Of a stretch of 15,146 nucleotides of DNA, positions 1 through 6,625 are shown piece after piece. Under the pieces are notes generated by a model. The model was not told the origin of the DNA and did not search any database. It saw nothing but the letters and a program-made list of their open reading frames with translations. Where the stretch lies: contig JADDPV010000069.1 of NCBI GenBank assembly GCA_016781705.1, forward strand, positions 1 through 15,146, in the 5' to 3' direction. The stretch's first letter is position 1, and the number at the start of each line of letters is the position of its first letter. Source of the stretch: Rubrobacter sp. Lineage in GTDB: Bacteria; Actinomycetota; Rubrobacteria; Rubrobacterales; Rubrobacteraceae. The position numbers and the translations under genes are program-made.

Positions 1-23
1 GACCCGATGGTCACCCCAGCGTA

Positions 24-37
24 CCATCTGGTAAGAT
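24..37 (+). promoter_or_regulatory. Probable tRNA-Pro promoter (extended -10)
   Basis: The -10 candidate is TAAGAT (32-37), preceded by TGG, which gives an extended -10 of the TGn type. It ends 13 bases before the tRNA, so transcription would start about 6 bases upstream of the mature 5' end. A -35 is weak; TGGTCA at 8-13 is the best candidate, with an 18-base spacer. The stretch CCATCTGGTA (24-33) recurs in the same place before tRNA-Lys at 14957, which supports its being a real promoter element. Confidence 0.55.
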
Positions 38-50
38 GTACGCGATGCGT

Positions 51-124
51 CGGGACGTGGCGCAGTCTGGTAGCGCACTCGGCTGGGGGCCGAGTGGTCG
101 CCGGTTCGAATCCGGCCGTCCCGA
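51..124 (+). tRNA. tRNA-Pro (anticodon GGG)
   Basis: A full cloverleaf can be drawn by hand. The acceptor stem CGGGACG (51-57) pairs with CGTCCCG (117-123) and the discriminator is A124. The anticodon stem CTCGG (78-82) pairs with CCGAG (90-94) around a seven-base loop with GGG at 85-87. The T arm contains GGTTCGAATCC. CCA is not encoded. The tRNA reads CCC and CCT proline codons, and CCC is common in the genes of this window. Confidence 0.97.
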
Positions 125-163
125 CTCTTGGTTCGAGAGCGCGACGAAAGGCTAGAGTCGAAA

Positions 164-283
164 TTGGACACGATCTATCTGCTCTTGGGCATCCTGGGGT
201 TCTTCGTCATGATCGCCGCGTTCTTCTTCGGTGGGTTCGTGCTCCTCGACTTCCTCTTCAGCCGCTCCGGGGGCGACTCGTAA
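164..283 (+). CDS. Small single-helix membrane protein, unknown function
   Basis: This is a 39-codon frame from TTG (164) to TAA (281-283). The peptide starts DTIYLLLGILGFF, continues through a run of about 28 hydrophobic residues with several Phe and Gly, and ends in a short polar tail (SRSGGDS). That composition fits one transmembrane helix and is unlikely by chance in DNA of this GC content. A GAAAGG at 146-151 is a possible ribosome binding site but lies 12 bases from TTG; a later start at ATG 209 would cut the helix. It lies 39 bases after tRNA-Pro and 58 bases before the ParB-fold gene, so the two may be co-transcribed. I do not recognise the family; it does not resemble KdpF or CydX. 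It may not be expressed. Confidence 0.45.
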   Translation: MDTIYLLLGILGFFVMIAAFFFGGFVLLDFLFSRSGGDS

Positions 284-341
284 GGGGCCGCCGGCGCTTC
301 ACGGTGAAGGCGTCCCCGCCGAGCCCACCTTACCGTCCGTC

Positions 342-1124
342 GTGATCCCCGCGCTGAATGACCTGCGCGTCGTCGAGTTGGCGCGCCTGATGCTGCACGA
401 GGCCCACGACGAGGCCCGCCTCGCCCGCGTGCGCGACGAGGTGCGCGACGAAGCGGTGCAACGCAACCCCATCATCGTTGCTCCCCTGCCCGAAGACCAC
501 CGGGGCGTCCGCCACTTCGTCCTCGATGGCGCCCACCGGGTCCGCGCCCTCGCCGAGCTTGACTGCACGTTCGCCCTCGTCCAACTCGTCGGGCTCCCCG
601 AGAGCGCCGGGAGCTGGGCCCACCTGCTCCCCTGGGCGGGCCTCGAAGAAGCTCTGCGCTCCGTACAGGGCGTTGAGGTGTTGGCGGAGAAGCCGGACTC
701 GGCTTGCCTCGTCGAGGCGCGTTTCCACGGCGGGAGGCGGCTCTACGTCCGGGCTGAGAACGGGGGGCTCGTGCAGGAGGTGCGGGCTTTACGGGCGTTG
801 CAGGACGTGTACCCGCGCGGCGCCGTGGTGCGCCGCGTGGAGCCCGGAGCGGCGGTCGAGCCCGCGCGGGGCGAGGCGCTCTTGCTGTACCGGCGGTTCG
901 CGCCCGCGGAGTTCGCGACGGTCGTCGAGCGCGGGGAAGTGCTGCCGGCGGGGATCACGCGCTTCGTCGTCGAGGAGCGCGTCCTGAACGTCCGCTACCC
1001 GCTGCGCCTCCTCGCCGGCGGCGACCCCGAGCGGCGCAACGCCGAACTGCGCGAGTTCGTCGAGAGATCCTGCAAGAAGGGACGCATCCGCCGCTACGCT
1101 GAGCCGGTAGTCCTCTTCGAGTAG
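342..1124 (+). CDS. ParB/sulfiredoxin-fold protein, SbnI/SerK-like
   Basis: This is a 260-residue protein if it starts at GTG 342. The open frame reaches back to ATG 231, but the upstream part is low-complexity and overlaps the small membrane ORF in another frame, so I reject that start. No clear ribosome binding site precedes GTG 342. The N-terminal third looks like a ParB N-terminal nuclease-like domain: HE at residues 19-20, a polar helix, NPIIVAPL near 42-49, then DGAHR at 62-66 followed by an Ala/Leu helix. Free-serine kinases of the SerK and SbnI type combine this fold with a catalytic Glu near the N-terminus and a DG.HR motif. The C-terminal part (ITRFVVEERVLNVRYPL near residue 205) also recalls that group. 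No DNA-binding helix-turn-helix of chromosomal ParB is evident. A serine kinase or a regulator is possible; the substrate is unknown. A hairpin follows at 1139. Confidence 0.72.
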   Translation: MIPALNDLRVVELARLMLHEAHDEARLARVRDEVRDEAVQRNPIIVAPLPEDHRGVRHFVLDGAHRVRALAELDCTFALVQLVGLPESAGSWAHLLPWAGLEEALRSVQGVEVLAEKPDSACLVEARFHGGRRLYVRAENGGLVQEVRALRALQDVYPRGAVVRRVEPGAAVEPARGEALLLYRRFAPAEFATVVERGEVLPAGITRFVVEERVLNVRYPLRLLAGGDPERRNAELREFVERSCKKGRIRRYAEPVVLFE

Positions 1125-1138
1125 CGCGTCTCATGTGA

Positions 1139-1163
1139 GGCCCTGAGGGTATGCCCTGGGGCC
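1139..1163 (+). terminator. Strong hairpin between the ParB-fold gene and the pur promoter
   Basis: GGCCC (1139-1143) pairs with GGGCC (1159-1163). Inside, after a small internal loop, AGGG (1146-1149) pairs with CCCT (1154-1157) around a TATG loop. It lies 14 bases after the stop of the upstream gene and 8 bases before the purA -35. No T tract follows, so it is either a weak or factor-assisted terminator, common in high-GC bacteria, or an operator next to the promoter. Confidence 0.5.
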
Positions 1164-1171
1164 AATGCCGA

Positions 1172-1200
1172 TTCAAAACGCGGCCCGCTTGTGCTACATT
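1172..1200 (+). promoter_or_regulatory. Probable main promoter of the pur operon
   Basis: TTCAAA (1172-1177) matches the -35 consensus at 4 of 6 positions. After a 17-base spacer, TACATT (1195-1200) is preceded by TGC, forming an extended -10. Transcription would start near 1207 and leave a leader of about 90 bases before purA. The sequence is the most AT-rich spot in the neighbourhood. No further strong promoter is evident inside the operon. Confidence 0.55.
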
Positions 1201-1206
1201 GTAGCC

Positions 1207-1295
1207 GTGCTGCCAGGATGCGAGGCTCCACGACGTACCGTGCGCTCCCGCCGCTGGCGCTCCTTACCCGATTACCAGATCCGAAAGGTCTCCAT
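1207..1295 (+). promoter_or_regulatory. purA 5' leader with a small hairpin at the ribosome binding site
   Basis: This is the inferred untranslated leader of the operon. It ends in GAAAGG (1283-1288), seven bases before TTG 1296, which fixes the purA start. A five-pair hairpin, AGATC (1277-1281) with GGTCT (1287-1291) and a CGAAA loop, partly covers this site. I do not see the conserved core of a guanine/adenine riboswitch, nor a T-box or attenuator with a T run. Confidence 0.35.
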
Positions 1296-2582
1296 TTGAG
1301 CGCGACGGTAGTGTTGGGGCTTGCCTGGGGCGACGAGGGGAAGGGGCGGGTATGCGACGCGATGGCCAGGGAGGCGCGTTACGTGGCGCGCTACTCGGGC
1401 GGAAACAACGCCGGGCACACCATCCGGGTCGGGAAAGAGGAGTTCGTCGTTCACCTGATCCCCTCGGGCATCGTGCGCGAAGGGGTCATCTGCACCATCG
1501 GTAACGGCGTCGTGGTCAACCCCGAGGTCCTCGCCCAGGAGGTCGAGGAGTTGGAGGAGCGCGGGATCGAGGTCAAGAGTCGCCTGAAGGTGGACGGGCG
1601 GGCGCACCTGATCCTGCCGTACCACATCCGCCTGGACGGACACCGCGAGAAGGTCCTCGGAAAAGCGAAGATCGGCACGACCAACCGCGGCATCGGTCCG
1701 GCCTACGAGGACAAGGTGGCGAGGGTGGGGCTCCGGGTGCAGGACGTCTTCGACGACGGCATCTTGCGCCAGAAGCTCAAGGGCGCCCTGCGCGAGAAGA
1801 ACGCTCTATTTACGAACGTCTACGGCGAAGAACCCTTCGACCCCGACGAGCTGGCCGAGTACCTCCTCTCCTTCCAGGAACTCCTCGAGCCGATGATGGC
1901 CGACACGGGTGCGCTGTTACGGGATGCGCTCTACCGGGACGAGGAGGTCCTCCTGGAGGGAGCGCAGGCGACGCTCCTGGACAACGACTTCGGCACCTAC
2001 CCGTTCGTGACGTCCTCGAATCCGTCGGCGGGCGGGGCGTGCGTGGGGGCCGGGATACCGCCCGGCCTGCTCGGCGAGGTCGTGGGCGTGACGAAGGCGT
2101 ACACGACCCGGGTGGGGGACGGGCCGTTCCCGACGGAACTCTTCGACGAGACCGGGGAGACCCTGCGGCGGGTGGGGCACGAGTACGGGGCGACGACGGG
2201 ACGGCCGCGGCGGTGCGGGTGGCTGGACCTCGTGGCCGTGGGGTACTCGGCTCGCCTCAACGGCGTCACCACGCTCGCGCTGACGATGCTCGACGTGCTC
2301 TCGGCGGTCGAGGAGATTCAGGTGTGCACGGGGTATGAGGTAGACGGCGAATGGACGGGCGGGCTTCCGCTGAGCCAGACGGACCTGCACCACGCGAAGC
2401 CGGTCTACGAGACGCTCCCGGGCTGGGACGTGGACGTCACGGGGTGCCGGCGGCGGGAGGAGTTGCCCGAGGAGGCGCGAGACTTCGTCGGGTTCGTCGA
2501 GGAGCAGCTCGGGGCGCCGTTGCGCATGATCAGCGTCGGCCCCGAGCGCGACCAGGCGATAGTCGAGCGGGTAGGGGTCTAG
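1296..2582 (+). CDS. purA: Adenylosuccinate synthetase
   Basis: This cytoplasmic enzyme joins IMP and aspartate using GTP to give adenylosuccinate, the first step from IMP to AMP. The 428-residue length matches the family (about 430). The N-terminal WGDEGKGR loop places Asp13 and, in GGNNAGHT, His41, which are the catalytic pair at the same numbers as in E. coli PurA. TTNRGIGPAYEDK near residue 130 and ATTGRPRRCGWLD near 300 are further family signatures binding IMP and GTP. The open frame extends upstream to 1191, but TTG 1296 has GAAAGG seven bases upstream and gives the usual N-terminus. It is the first gene after the promoter at 1172 and is followed by purD after 6 bases. Having purA lead the cluster means the AMP branch is transcribed with the IMP pathway. 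Confidence 0.98.
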   Translation: MSATVVLGLAWGDEGKGRVCDAMAREARYVARYSGGNNAGHTIRVGKEEFVVHLIPSGIVREGVICTIGNGVVVNPEVLAQEVEELEERGIEVKSRLKVDGRAHLILPYHIRLDGHREKVLGKAKIGTTNRGIGPAYEDKVARVGLRVQDVFDDGILRQKLKGALREKNALFTNVYGEEPFDPDELAEYLLSFQELLEPMMADTGALLRDALYRDEEVLLEGAQATLLDNDFGTYPFVTSSNPSAGGACVGAGIPPGLLGEVVGVTKAYTTRVGDGPFPTELFDETGETLRRVGHEYGATTGRPRRCGWLDLVAVGYSARLNGVTTLALTMLDVLSAVEEIQVCTGYEVDGEWTGGLPLSQTDLHHAKPVYETLPGWDVDVTGCRRREELPEEARDFVGFVEEQLGAPLRMISVGPERDQAIVERVGV

Positions 2583-2588
2583 CGGGCC

Positions 2589-3878
2589 GTGCGCGTGCTG
2601 GTGGTCGGCGGCGGCGCGCGCGAACACGCCCTGGTCGAGGCCCTGGCCGCGAGCCCCGAGCACCCCGAGCTGTTCGCCGCCCCCGGCAACCCCGGCATCG
2701 CCCGGCTGGCCCGGACGGCGGACATCCCCGCCGACGACCTGACGGCCCTGCGCGACTTCGCCCGCGACAACGGCATAGATCTCGCCGTCGTCGGTCCCGA
2801 GGCACCGCTGATAGATGGTATCTCGGAGGCGTTCTGGGAGGCGGGCGTGAAGACTTTCGGCCCTACGCGCGCCGCCGCCCGCATCGAGGGCTCCAAAGTC
2901 TTCGCCAAGGAGGTCATGCGCCACGCCGGCGTCCCCACCGCCCCATTCGAGGCGTTCGACCGGAAGGCCGCCGCGCTCGCCTACCTGCGCTCGCTGACGC
3001 GGGATGGCTTCCCGGTCGTCGTCAAGGCGGACGGGATCGCCGCGGGGAAGGGCGTCACGGTCGCGCGTTCGAGGGAGGAGGCCGAGGGCGCCGTGAGGGC
3101 GGCTTTCGGGGGGGCTTTCGGGGCGGCGGGGGAGCGGATCGTGATCGAGGAGCACCTTACGGGCCGGGAGGTTTCGGTGTTCGCGCTCACCGACGGGCGA
3201 GGGAGCATCCTGCCGTTCCTGCCCGCGCAGGACTACAAGCGTGCCCTCGACGGCGACGAGGGGCCGAACACGGGGGGGATGGGGGCTTACTCGCCGGTCG
3301 GGTGGATGGAGCCCGTCACCTACGCGGCTATACTGCAGGAGATCATCACCCCCACCGTCCACCAGCTCGCCTTGATCGGCACGCCTTACACCGGGCTCCT
3401 GTACGCGGGTGTCATGGTCACCGACGAAGGTCCGAAAGCCCTGGAGTTCAACTGCCGCTTCGGGGACCCGGAGACGCAGGTGCTCCTTCCCAGGTTCGGC
3501 TCGGACCTGTTTGAGCTGGTGTGCGCATGCGTGGACGACGATCTGGCAGGCCGCGAGATCGAATGGTCCGCCGACAAGGCCGTGTGCGTCGTGCTCGCCT
3601 CCGAGGGCTACCCGGAGTCCTCATCAGAGGGCGACGAGATCTCCGGCCTCGACGAAGTCCGCGGCCTCGCTGGCGTGAACGTCTACCACGCCGCCACCCG
3701 GGAGGAGGACGGCCGCTTCTACACCGCCGGTGGCCGCGTCCTCAACGTCGTCGGAACGGGACCCTCTATCATGGAAGCGCGGGCGCGCGCCTACGCCGCC
3801 GTCGAGTTGATCGGCTTCCGCGGCGCGCACTACCGCACCGATATAGCCCTCGAAGCCTTGGAGATGGAGGATCTATGA
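2589..3878 (+). CDS. purD: Phosphoribosylamine-glycine ligase (GARS)
   Basis: This 429-residue ATP-grasp enzyme makes glycinamide ribonucleotide from phosphoribosylamine, glycine and ATP, the second step to IMP. The N-terminal VLVVGGGAREHAL is the family opening. GPEAPLIDG (69-77) and the ATP-grasp stretch VVVKADGIAAGKGV (143-156) follow. The GARS signature RFGDPETQ lies in the C-terminal half, after NTGGMGAYSP. Length is normal. The start is GTG 2589, six bases after purA, with only a weak GCGGG upstream, suggesting translational coupling. The stop overlaps the purE start (ATGA at 3875). PurD is a stand-alone protein here, not fused to PurM or PurN as in eukaryotes. A G7 run at 3108-3114 lies in a small GCTTTCGGGG repeat without breaking the frame. 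Confidence 0.98.
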   Translation: MRVLVVGGGAREHALVEALAASPEHPELFAAPGNPGIARLARTADIPADDLTALRDFARDNGIDLAVVGPEAPLIDGISEAFWEAGVKTFGPTRAAARIEGSKVFAKEVMRHAGVPTAPFEAFDRKAAALAYLRSLTRDGFPVVVKADGIAAGKGVTVARSREEAEGAVRAAFGGAFGAAGERIVIEEHLTGREVSVFALTDGRGSILPFLPAQDYKRALDGDEGPNTGGMGAYSPVGWMEPVTYAAILQEIITPTVHQLALIGTPYTGLLYAGVMVTDEGPKALEFNCRFGDPETQVLLPRFGSDLFELVCACVDDDLAGREIEWSADKAVCVVLASEGYPESSSEGDEISGLDEVRGLAGVNVYHAATREEDGRFYTAGGRVLNVVGTGPSIMEARARAYAAVELIGFRGAHYRTDIALEALEMEDL

Positions 3879-4333
3879 CGGAAGACGCTGCGTACCCGCG
3901 GGTCGGCATCCTCGTCGGCAGCAAGAACGACATGCCCGTCCTGGAAAAATGCACCGCCCGCCTCGATGCTTTGGGCGTCGGGTACGAGATCGAGGTGAGG
4001 AGCGCCCACCGCGATCCCGAGGGCGTCTCTGAGTACGCCTCTTCGGCGCGCGAGCGGGGCCTCAAGGTCATAATTTGCGCCGCCGGGATGGCCGCGCACC
4101 TCGCCGGGGCCGTCGCAGCCCGCACGACATTGCCCGTCATCGGCGTCCCCGTCGCGGCCGGTCCTCTGGGCGGCTTCGACGCTCTGCTGGCGACGGTGCA
4201 GATGCCCACCGGTGTGCCCGTGGCGACCGTGGCGGTGAATGGCGCGGCCAACGCGGGTGTGCTGGCGGCACAGATCCTGGCGCTCTCTGACCACGACCTC
4301 GCCGGGAGGCTGGAGGAGGCGAAGGGCGCGTGA
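3875..4333 (+). CDS. purE: N5-CAIR mutase / AIR carboxylase catalytic subunit
   Basis: This 152-residue protein yields CAIR, the carboxylated imidazole intermediate. Family motifs are GSKNDMP (15-21), SAHRDP (43-48) and AGMAAHLAG (70-78), which place His45 and His75 as in E. coli PurE, then VQMPTGVPVATV (108-119). The pattern is class I, which normally rearranges N5-CAIR made by PurK. Two motifs depart from the common form: GSKND in place of GSDSD, and AGM in place of AGG. No purK is present anywhere in this window, so it must be elsewhere or the enzyme acts differently. The start is ATG 3875 with GGAGG at 3866-3870 and a tight four-base spacing; it overlaps the purD stop. Its own stop overlaps the purB GTG. 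Confidence 0.96.
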   Translation: MTEDAAYPRVGILVGSKNDMPVLEKCTARLDALGVGYEIEVRSAHRDPEGVSEYASSARERGLKVIICAAGMAAHLAGAVAARTTLPVIGVPVAAGPLGGFDALLATVQMPTGVPVATVAVNGAANAGVLAAQILALSDHDLAGRLEEAKGA

Positions 4334-5658
4334 TCTCGCGCTACACCACCCCGGAGATGGGTAGCCTCTGGAGCGAGGAGGCGAAGTTCCGCTCTTGGCT
4401 GCGGGTCGAGCTGGCCGCCTGCCGCGCCCGCGCCACCCTCGGCGAGATCCCCACGGCCGAGGTCGAGGAGCTGGCCGAGAGGGCGGACTTCACCGTCGAG
4501 CGCATCGAGGAGATAGAGGCGGAGACCAACCACGACGTCATAGCCTTCGTCACGGCGGTGGCGGAGACGGTCGAGGCGAAGGGCGCACCCGACGCGGCCC
4601 GCCACTTCCACTTCGGCCTCACGTCCTCGGACGTCGTGGACACCGCGGGCGCGCTGCGGCTGAGGGATGCGCTGGACCTGATCCTGGACGAGGCGAAGAG
4701 GCTCGCCCTGCTGCTGTGCGACATGTCTCTGGATCACCGCGGCACGGCGATGGTCGGACGCACGCACGGGGTACACGCGGAGCCGACGACGTTCGGGCAC
4801 AAGCTGGCCGTCTGGGCCTTCGAGATGGAGCGCAACCTGGAGCGGCTGGCCCACGCGCAGGAGGCCGCCGCGGTCGGGAAGATCTCCGGCGCGGTCGGCG
4901 TCTACGCCAACGTGGACCCCAAGGTGGAAGTCATCGCCTGCGAGGAGTTGGGGCTGGAGCCGGCACCCGCCTCGACCCAGGTGATCCAACGCGACCGCCA
5001 CGCGGAGGCCCTCTCGACTCTGGCCGTACTCGGCTCGACGCTCGAGAAGATCGCGCTGGAGATCAGGGGCGCGCAGCGCACGGAGGTGCGCGAGCTCGAA
5101 GAGCCGTTTGGGAGGGGCCAGAAGGGCTCCTCGGCGATGCCGCACAAGCGAAACCCTATCCTCTCGGAGCGCCTGTGCGGGATGGCGCGCCTGTTGCGCG
5201 GCTACGCGCAGGTTGGTTTCGAGGACAACGCCCTGTGGCAGGAGCGCGACATCTCCCACTCTTCGGCGGAGCGCGTCGTCCTCCCCGACGCCACCACCGT
5301 CGCCCACTACATGCTGCGCACCGCCCGGCGTGTGCTCTCGGGATTGCGGGTAAACGAGGAGCGGATGCTCGAGAACTTGAACATGGGCGGCGGCATCGTC
5401 TTCTCCGGGCGCGTCCTCCTGGCGCTCGTCGAGAGTGGCATGTCCCGCGACGATGCTTATGCTGTGGTGCAGGGCGCGGCGATGCGCGCCTGGGAGGGCG
5501 AGGGCGGCTTCCGCGAGCTGCTGCGGAAGAGCGAGGAGGCGCGCACGCGGCTCGACGACGGGTTGGACGGTTTGTTCGATCCCGCCTACGCTTTGCGCAA
5601 CGTGGGTGCCGTTTTCGAGCGTGTGAGAGAACTGAAGGGGAGGATTGAAGGTGACTGA
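4330..5658 (+). CDS. purB: Adenylosuccinate lyase
   Basis: This 442-residue fumarase/aspartase-superfamily enzyme works twice: it releases fumarate from SAICAR in the IMP pathway and from adenylosuccinate in AMP synthesis, after PurA. TSSD (98-101), NHD with His68, GRTHG with His146, and the superfamily signature GSSAMPHKRNP (266-276) carrying the catalytic serine loop are all intact. Active homotetramers of the family build each site from three chains. The start GTG 4330 overlaps the purE stop (GTGA) and is probably translationally coupled; GAAGGG at 4321-4326 lies very close and GGAGG at 4312-4316 rather far. The end overlaps the purC start by eight bases. The length is close to the shorter bacterial type (B. 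subtilis) rather than the E. coli form of about 456. Confidence 0.98.
   Translation: MISRYTTPEMGSLWSEEAKFRSWLRVELAACRARATLGEIPTAEVEELAERADFTVERIEEIEAETNHDVIAFVTAVAETVEAKGAPDAARHFHFGLTSSDVVDTAGALRLRDALDLILDEAKRLALLLCDMSLDHRGTAMVGRTHGVHAEPTTFGHKLAVWAFEMERNLERLAHAQEAAAVGKISGAVGVYANVDPKVEVIACEELGLEPAPASTQVIQRDRHAEALSTLAVLGSTLEKIALEIRGAQRTEVRELEEPFGRGQKGSSAMPHKRNPILSERLCGMARLLRGYAQVGFEDNALWQERDISHSSAERVVLPDATTVAHYMLRTARRVLSGLRVNEERMLENLNMGGGIVFSGRVLLALVESGMSRDDAYAVVQGAAMRAWEGEGGFRELLRKSEEARTRLDDGLDGLFDPAYALRNVGAVFERVRELKGRIEGD
5637..5644 (+). promoter_or_regulatory. Ribosome binding site that decides the purC start
   Basis: GGGGAGGA is a strong Shine-Dalgarno sequence inside the end of purB. It abuts the in-frame TTG at 5645 with no spacer, so that codon cannot use it. 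It lies six bases before GTG 5651, which is therefore taken as the purC start. Confidence 0.75.
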
Positions 5659-6364
5659 GACGCTCCTGTACGAGGGCAAGGCCAAGAAGGTCTTCGAGAC
5701 CGGAGATGAGGGTGTGCTGCTGCACCGTTACAAGGATGACGCGACGGCCTTCGATGGCAAGAAGCGCGGCTCGTGGGTGGGCAAGGGCAAGACCAACGCC
5801 ACGATGAGCGCGGCGGTCTTCGCGTACCTCGAAGAGCGGGGCGTCCCCACGCACTTCGTCGAGCAGGTGGACGAGACGACCATCAAGACCAAACGGCTCG
5901 ACATGCTCCCGGTTGAAGTCATCGTGCGCAACGTCGCCGCCGGATCACTGGCCAAACGCATCGGCTACGAGGAGGGCACGCCCCTCAAGGCCCCCATCGT
6001 CGAGCTGTGCCTCAAGGACGACGCTCTGGGCGATCCACTGCTCAACTGGTACCACTTCCGGGAGCTGGGCGTCCCCGACGAGGACCTGAAGCTCTGCGAG
6101 GAGTTGGGCCTGAAGGTCAACGGCATCCTCGCCCCGTACTTCGACGAGATGGGCGTCACGCTCGTGGACTTCAAGATAGAGGTCGGGCGCGACGGGAGCG
6201 GCAACCTGATGCTCGCCGACGAGGTGAGCCCCGACACGTGCCGCTTCTGGGACAAGGAGACGGGCGAAAAGCTGGACAAGGACCGCTTCCGCCGCGACAT
6301 GGGCGGTGTCGAGGAAGCGTATGAGGAGATGCTGCGGCGGGTATCGGGTGGGAGAAGTGAGTAG
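5651..6364 (+). CDS. purC: SAICAR synthetase
   Basis: This 237-residue ATP-dependent ligase joins CAIR and aspartate to give SAICAR, whose fumarate PurB then removes. The length equals that of E. coli PurC. The N-terminal LLYEGKAKKVF is the ATP-binding opening. The two family signatures are present: LPVEVIVRNVAAGS near residue 87 and LVDFKIEVGR near 172, followed by LADEVSPDTCRFWD. The start is GTG 5651, set by GGGGAGGA at 5637-5644; it overlaps the end of purB by eight bases. A 36-base gap follows before purS, the longest gap between pur genes apart from the one next to the cupin, and it holds a hairpin. Confidence 0.98.
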   Translation: MTETLLYEGKAKKVFETGDEGVLLHRYKDDATAFDGKKRGSWVGKGKTNATMSAAVFAYLEERGVPTHFVEQVDETTIKTKRLDMLPVEVIVRNVAAGSLAKRIGYEEGTPLKAPIVELCLKDDALGDPLLNWYHFRELGVPDEDLKLCEELGLKVNGILAPYFDEMGVTLVDFKIEVGRDGSGNLMLADEVSPDTCRFWDKETGEKLDKDRFRRDMGGVEEAYEEMLRRVSGGRSE

Positions 6365-6378
6365 CGGTTCTTCTCTAC

Positions 6379-6392
6379 TCCCTCCGAAGGGA
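6379..6392 (+). promoter_or_regulatory. Hairpin covering the purS ribosome binding site
   Basis: TCCCT (6379-6383) pairs with AGGGA (6388-6392) around a CCGA loop. The 3' arm and part of the loop are the purS Shine-Dalgarno sequence GAAGGGA (6386-6392), eight bases before TTG 6401. Closing this five-pair stem would hide the site. It could adjust PurS output relative to its partners or merely be incidental. Confidence 0.4.
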
Positions 6393-6400
6393 TCGATAGC

Positions 6401-6625
6401 TTGAAGGTACGGGTTCTGGTACGACCCAAGAGCGGCATCCTCGACCCGCAGGGCGAGGCCGTGCGTCGGGCGCTGCCGGCCCTGGGCTTCTCTGGGGTAA
6501 AGACGGTGCACATCGGGCGGCTGGTGGAGATGGAGGTCGAGTCGGCGGACAAGGTCGAGGGGATGTGCAGGAGGCTGCTCGCCAACCCGACCGTCGAGGA
6601 GTACGAGTGGGAGGTGATCTCCTAG
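6401..6625 (+). CDS. purS: FGAM synthase subunit PurS
   Basis: This 74-residue protein is the small structural subunit of the three-part formylglycinamidine ribonucleotide synthase. In B. subtilis a PurS dimer bridges PurQ and PurL and helps channel ammonia. The sequence fits the family: an opening beta strand (KVRVLVRPK), the stretch ILDPQGEAVRRALPALGF, then HIGRLVEMEV and a C-terminal NPTVEEYEWEV. The length is slightly shorter than the usual 80 or so. The start is TTG 6401 with GAAGGGA eight bases upstream, which may be hidden in a hairpin. Its stop codon TAG shares one base with the purQ GTG. Confidence 0.96.
   Translation: MKVRVLVRPKSGILDPQGEAVRRALPALGFSGVKTVHIGRLVEMEVESADKVEGMCRRLLANPTVEEYEWEVIS
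6610..6617 (+). promoter_or_regulatory. Near-perfect ribosome binding site for purQ
   Basis: GGAGGTGA, fully complementary to the 16S anti-Shine-Dalgarno, lies at the end of purS seven bases before GTG 6625. It is the best such site in the operon and rules out the upstream in-frame start at 6565. Confidence 0.85.

Noticed and set aside
153..158. TAGAGT as a -10 box for the small membrane ORF
   Set aside because: It sits five bases from the TTG, would imply a leaderless mRNA with a TTG start, and has no acceptable -35.
231..341. Upstream ATG start for the ParB-fold protein
   Set aside because: The extra 37 residues are low-complexity, overlap the small membrane ORF in another frame and add nothing to the domain.
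7..345. Plus-strand open frame running through tRNA-Pro
   Set aside because: It translates the tRNA itself and the small membrane ORF out of frame; the composition is not protein-like.
1207..1295. Purine riboswitch in the purA leader
   Set aside because: The conserved guanine/adenine aptamer core and its kissing loops are not visible; the leader is short and has only a weak hairpin.
1917..3362. Minus-strand open frame (481 codons) across purA and purD
   Set aside because: Composition is an Arg/Asp/Pro-rich shadow, and it crosses the purA-purD junction.
3769..5685. Long minus-strand open frame (638 codons)
   Set aside because: It is antisense to purE and purB, which have intact catalytic motifs; no domain is recognisable in the minus-strand translation.
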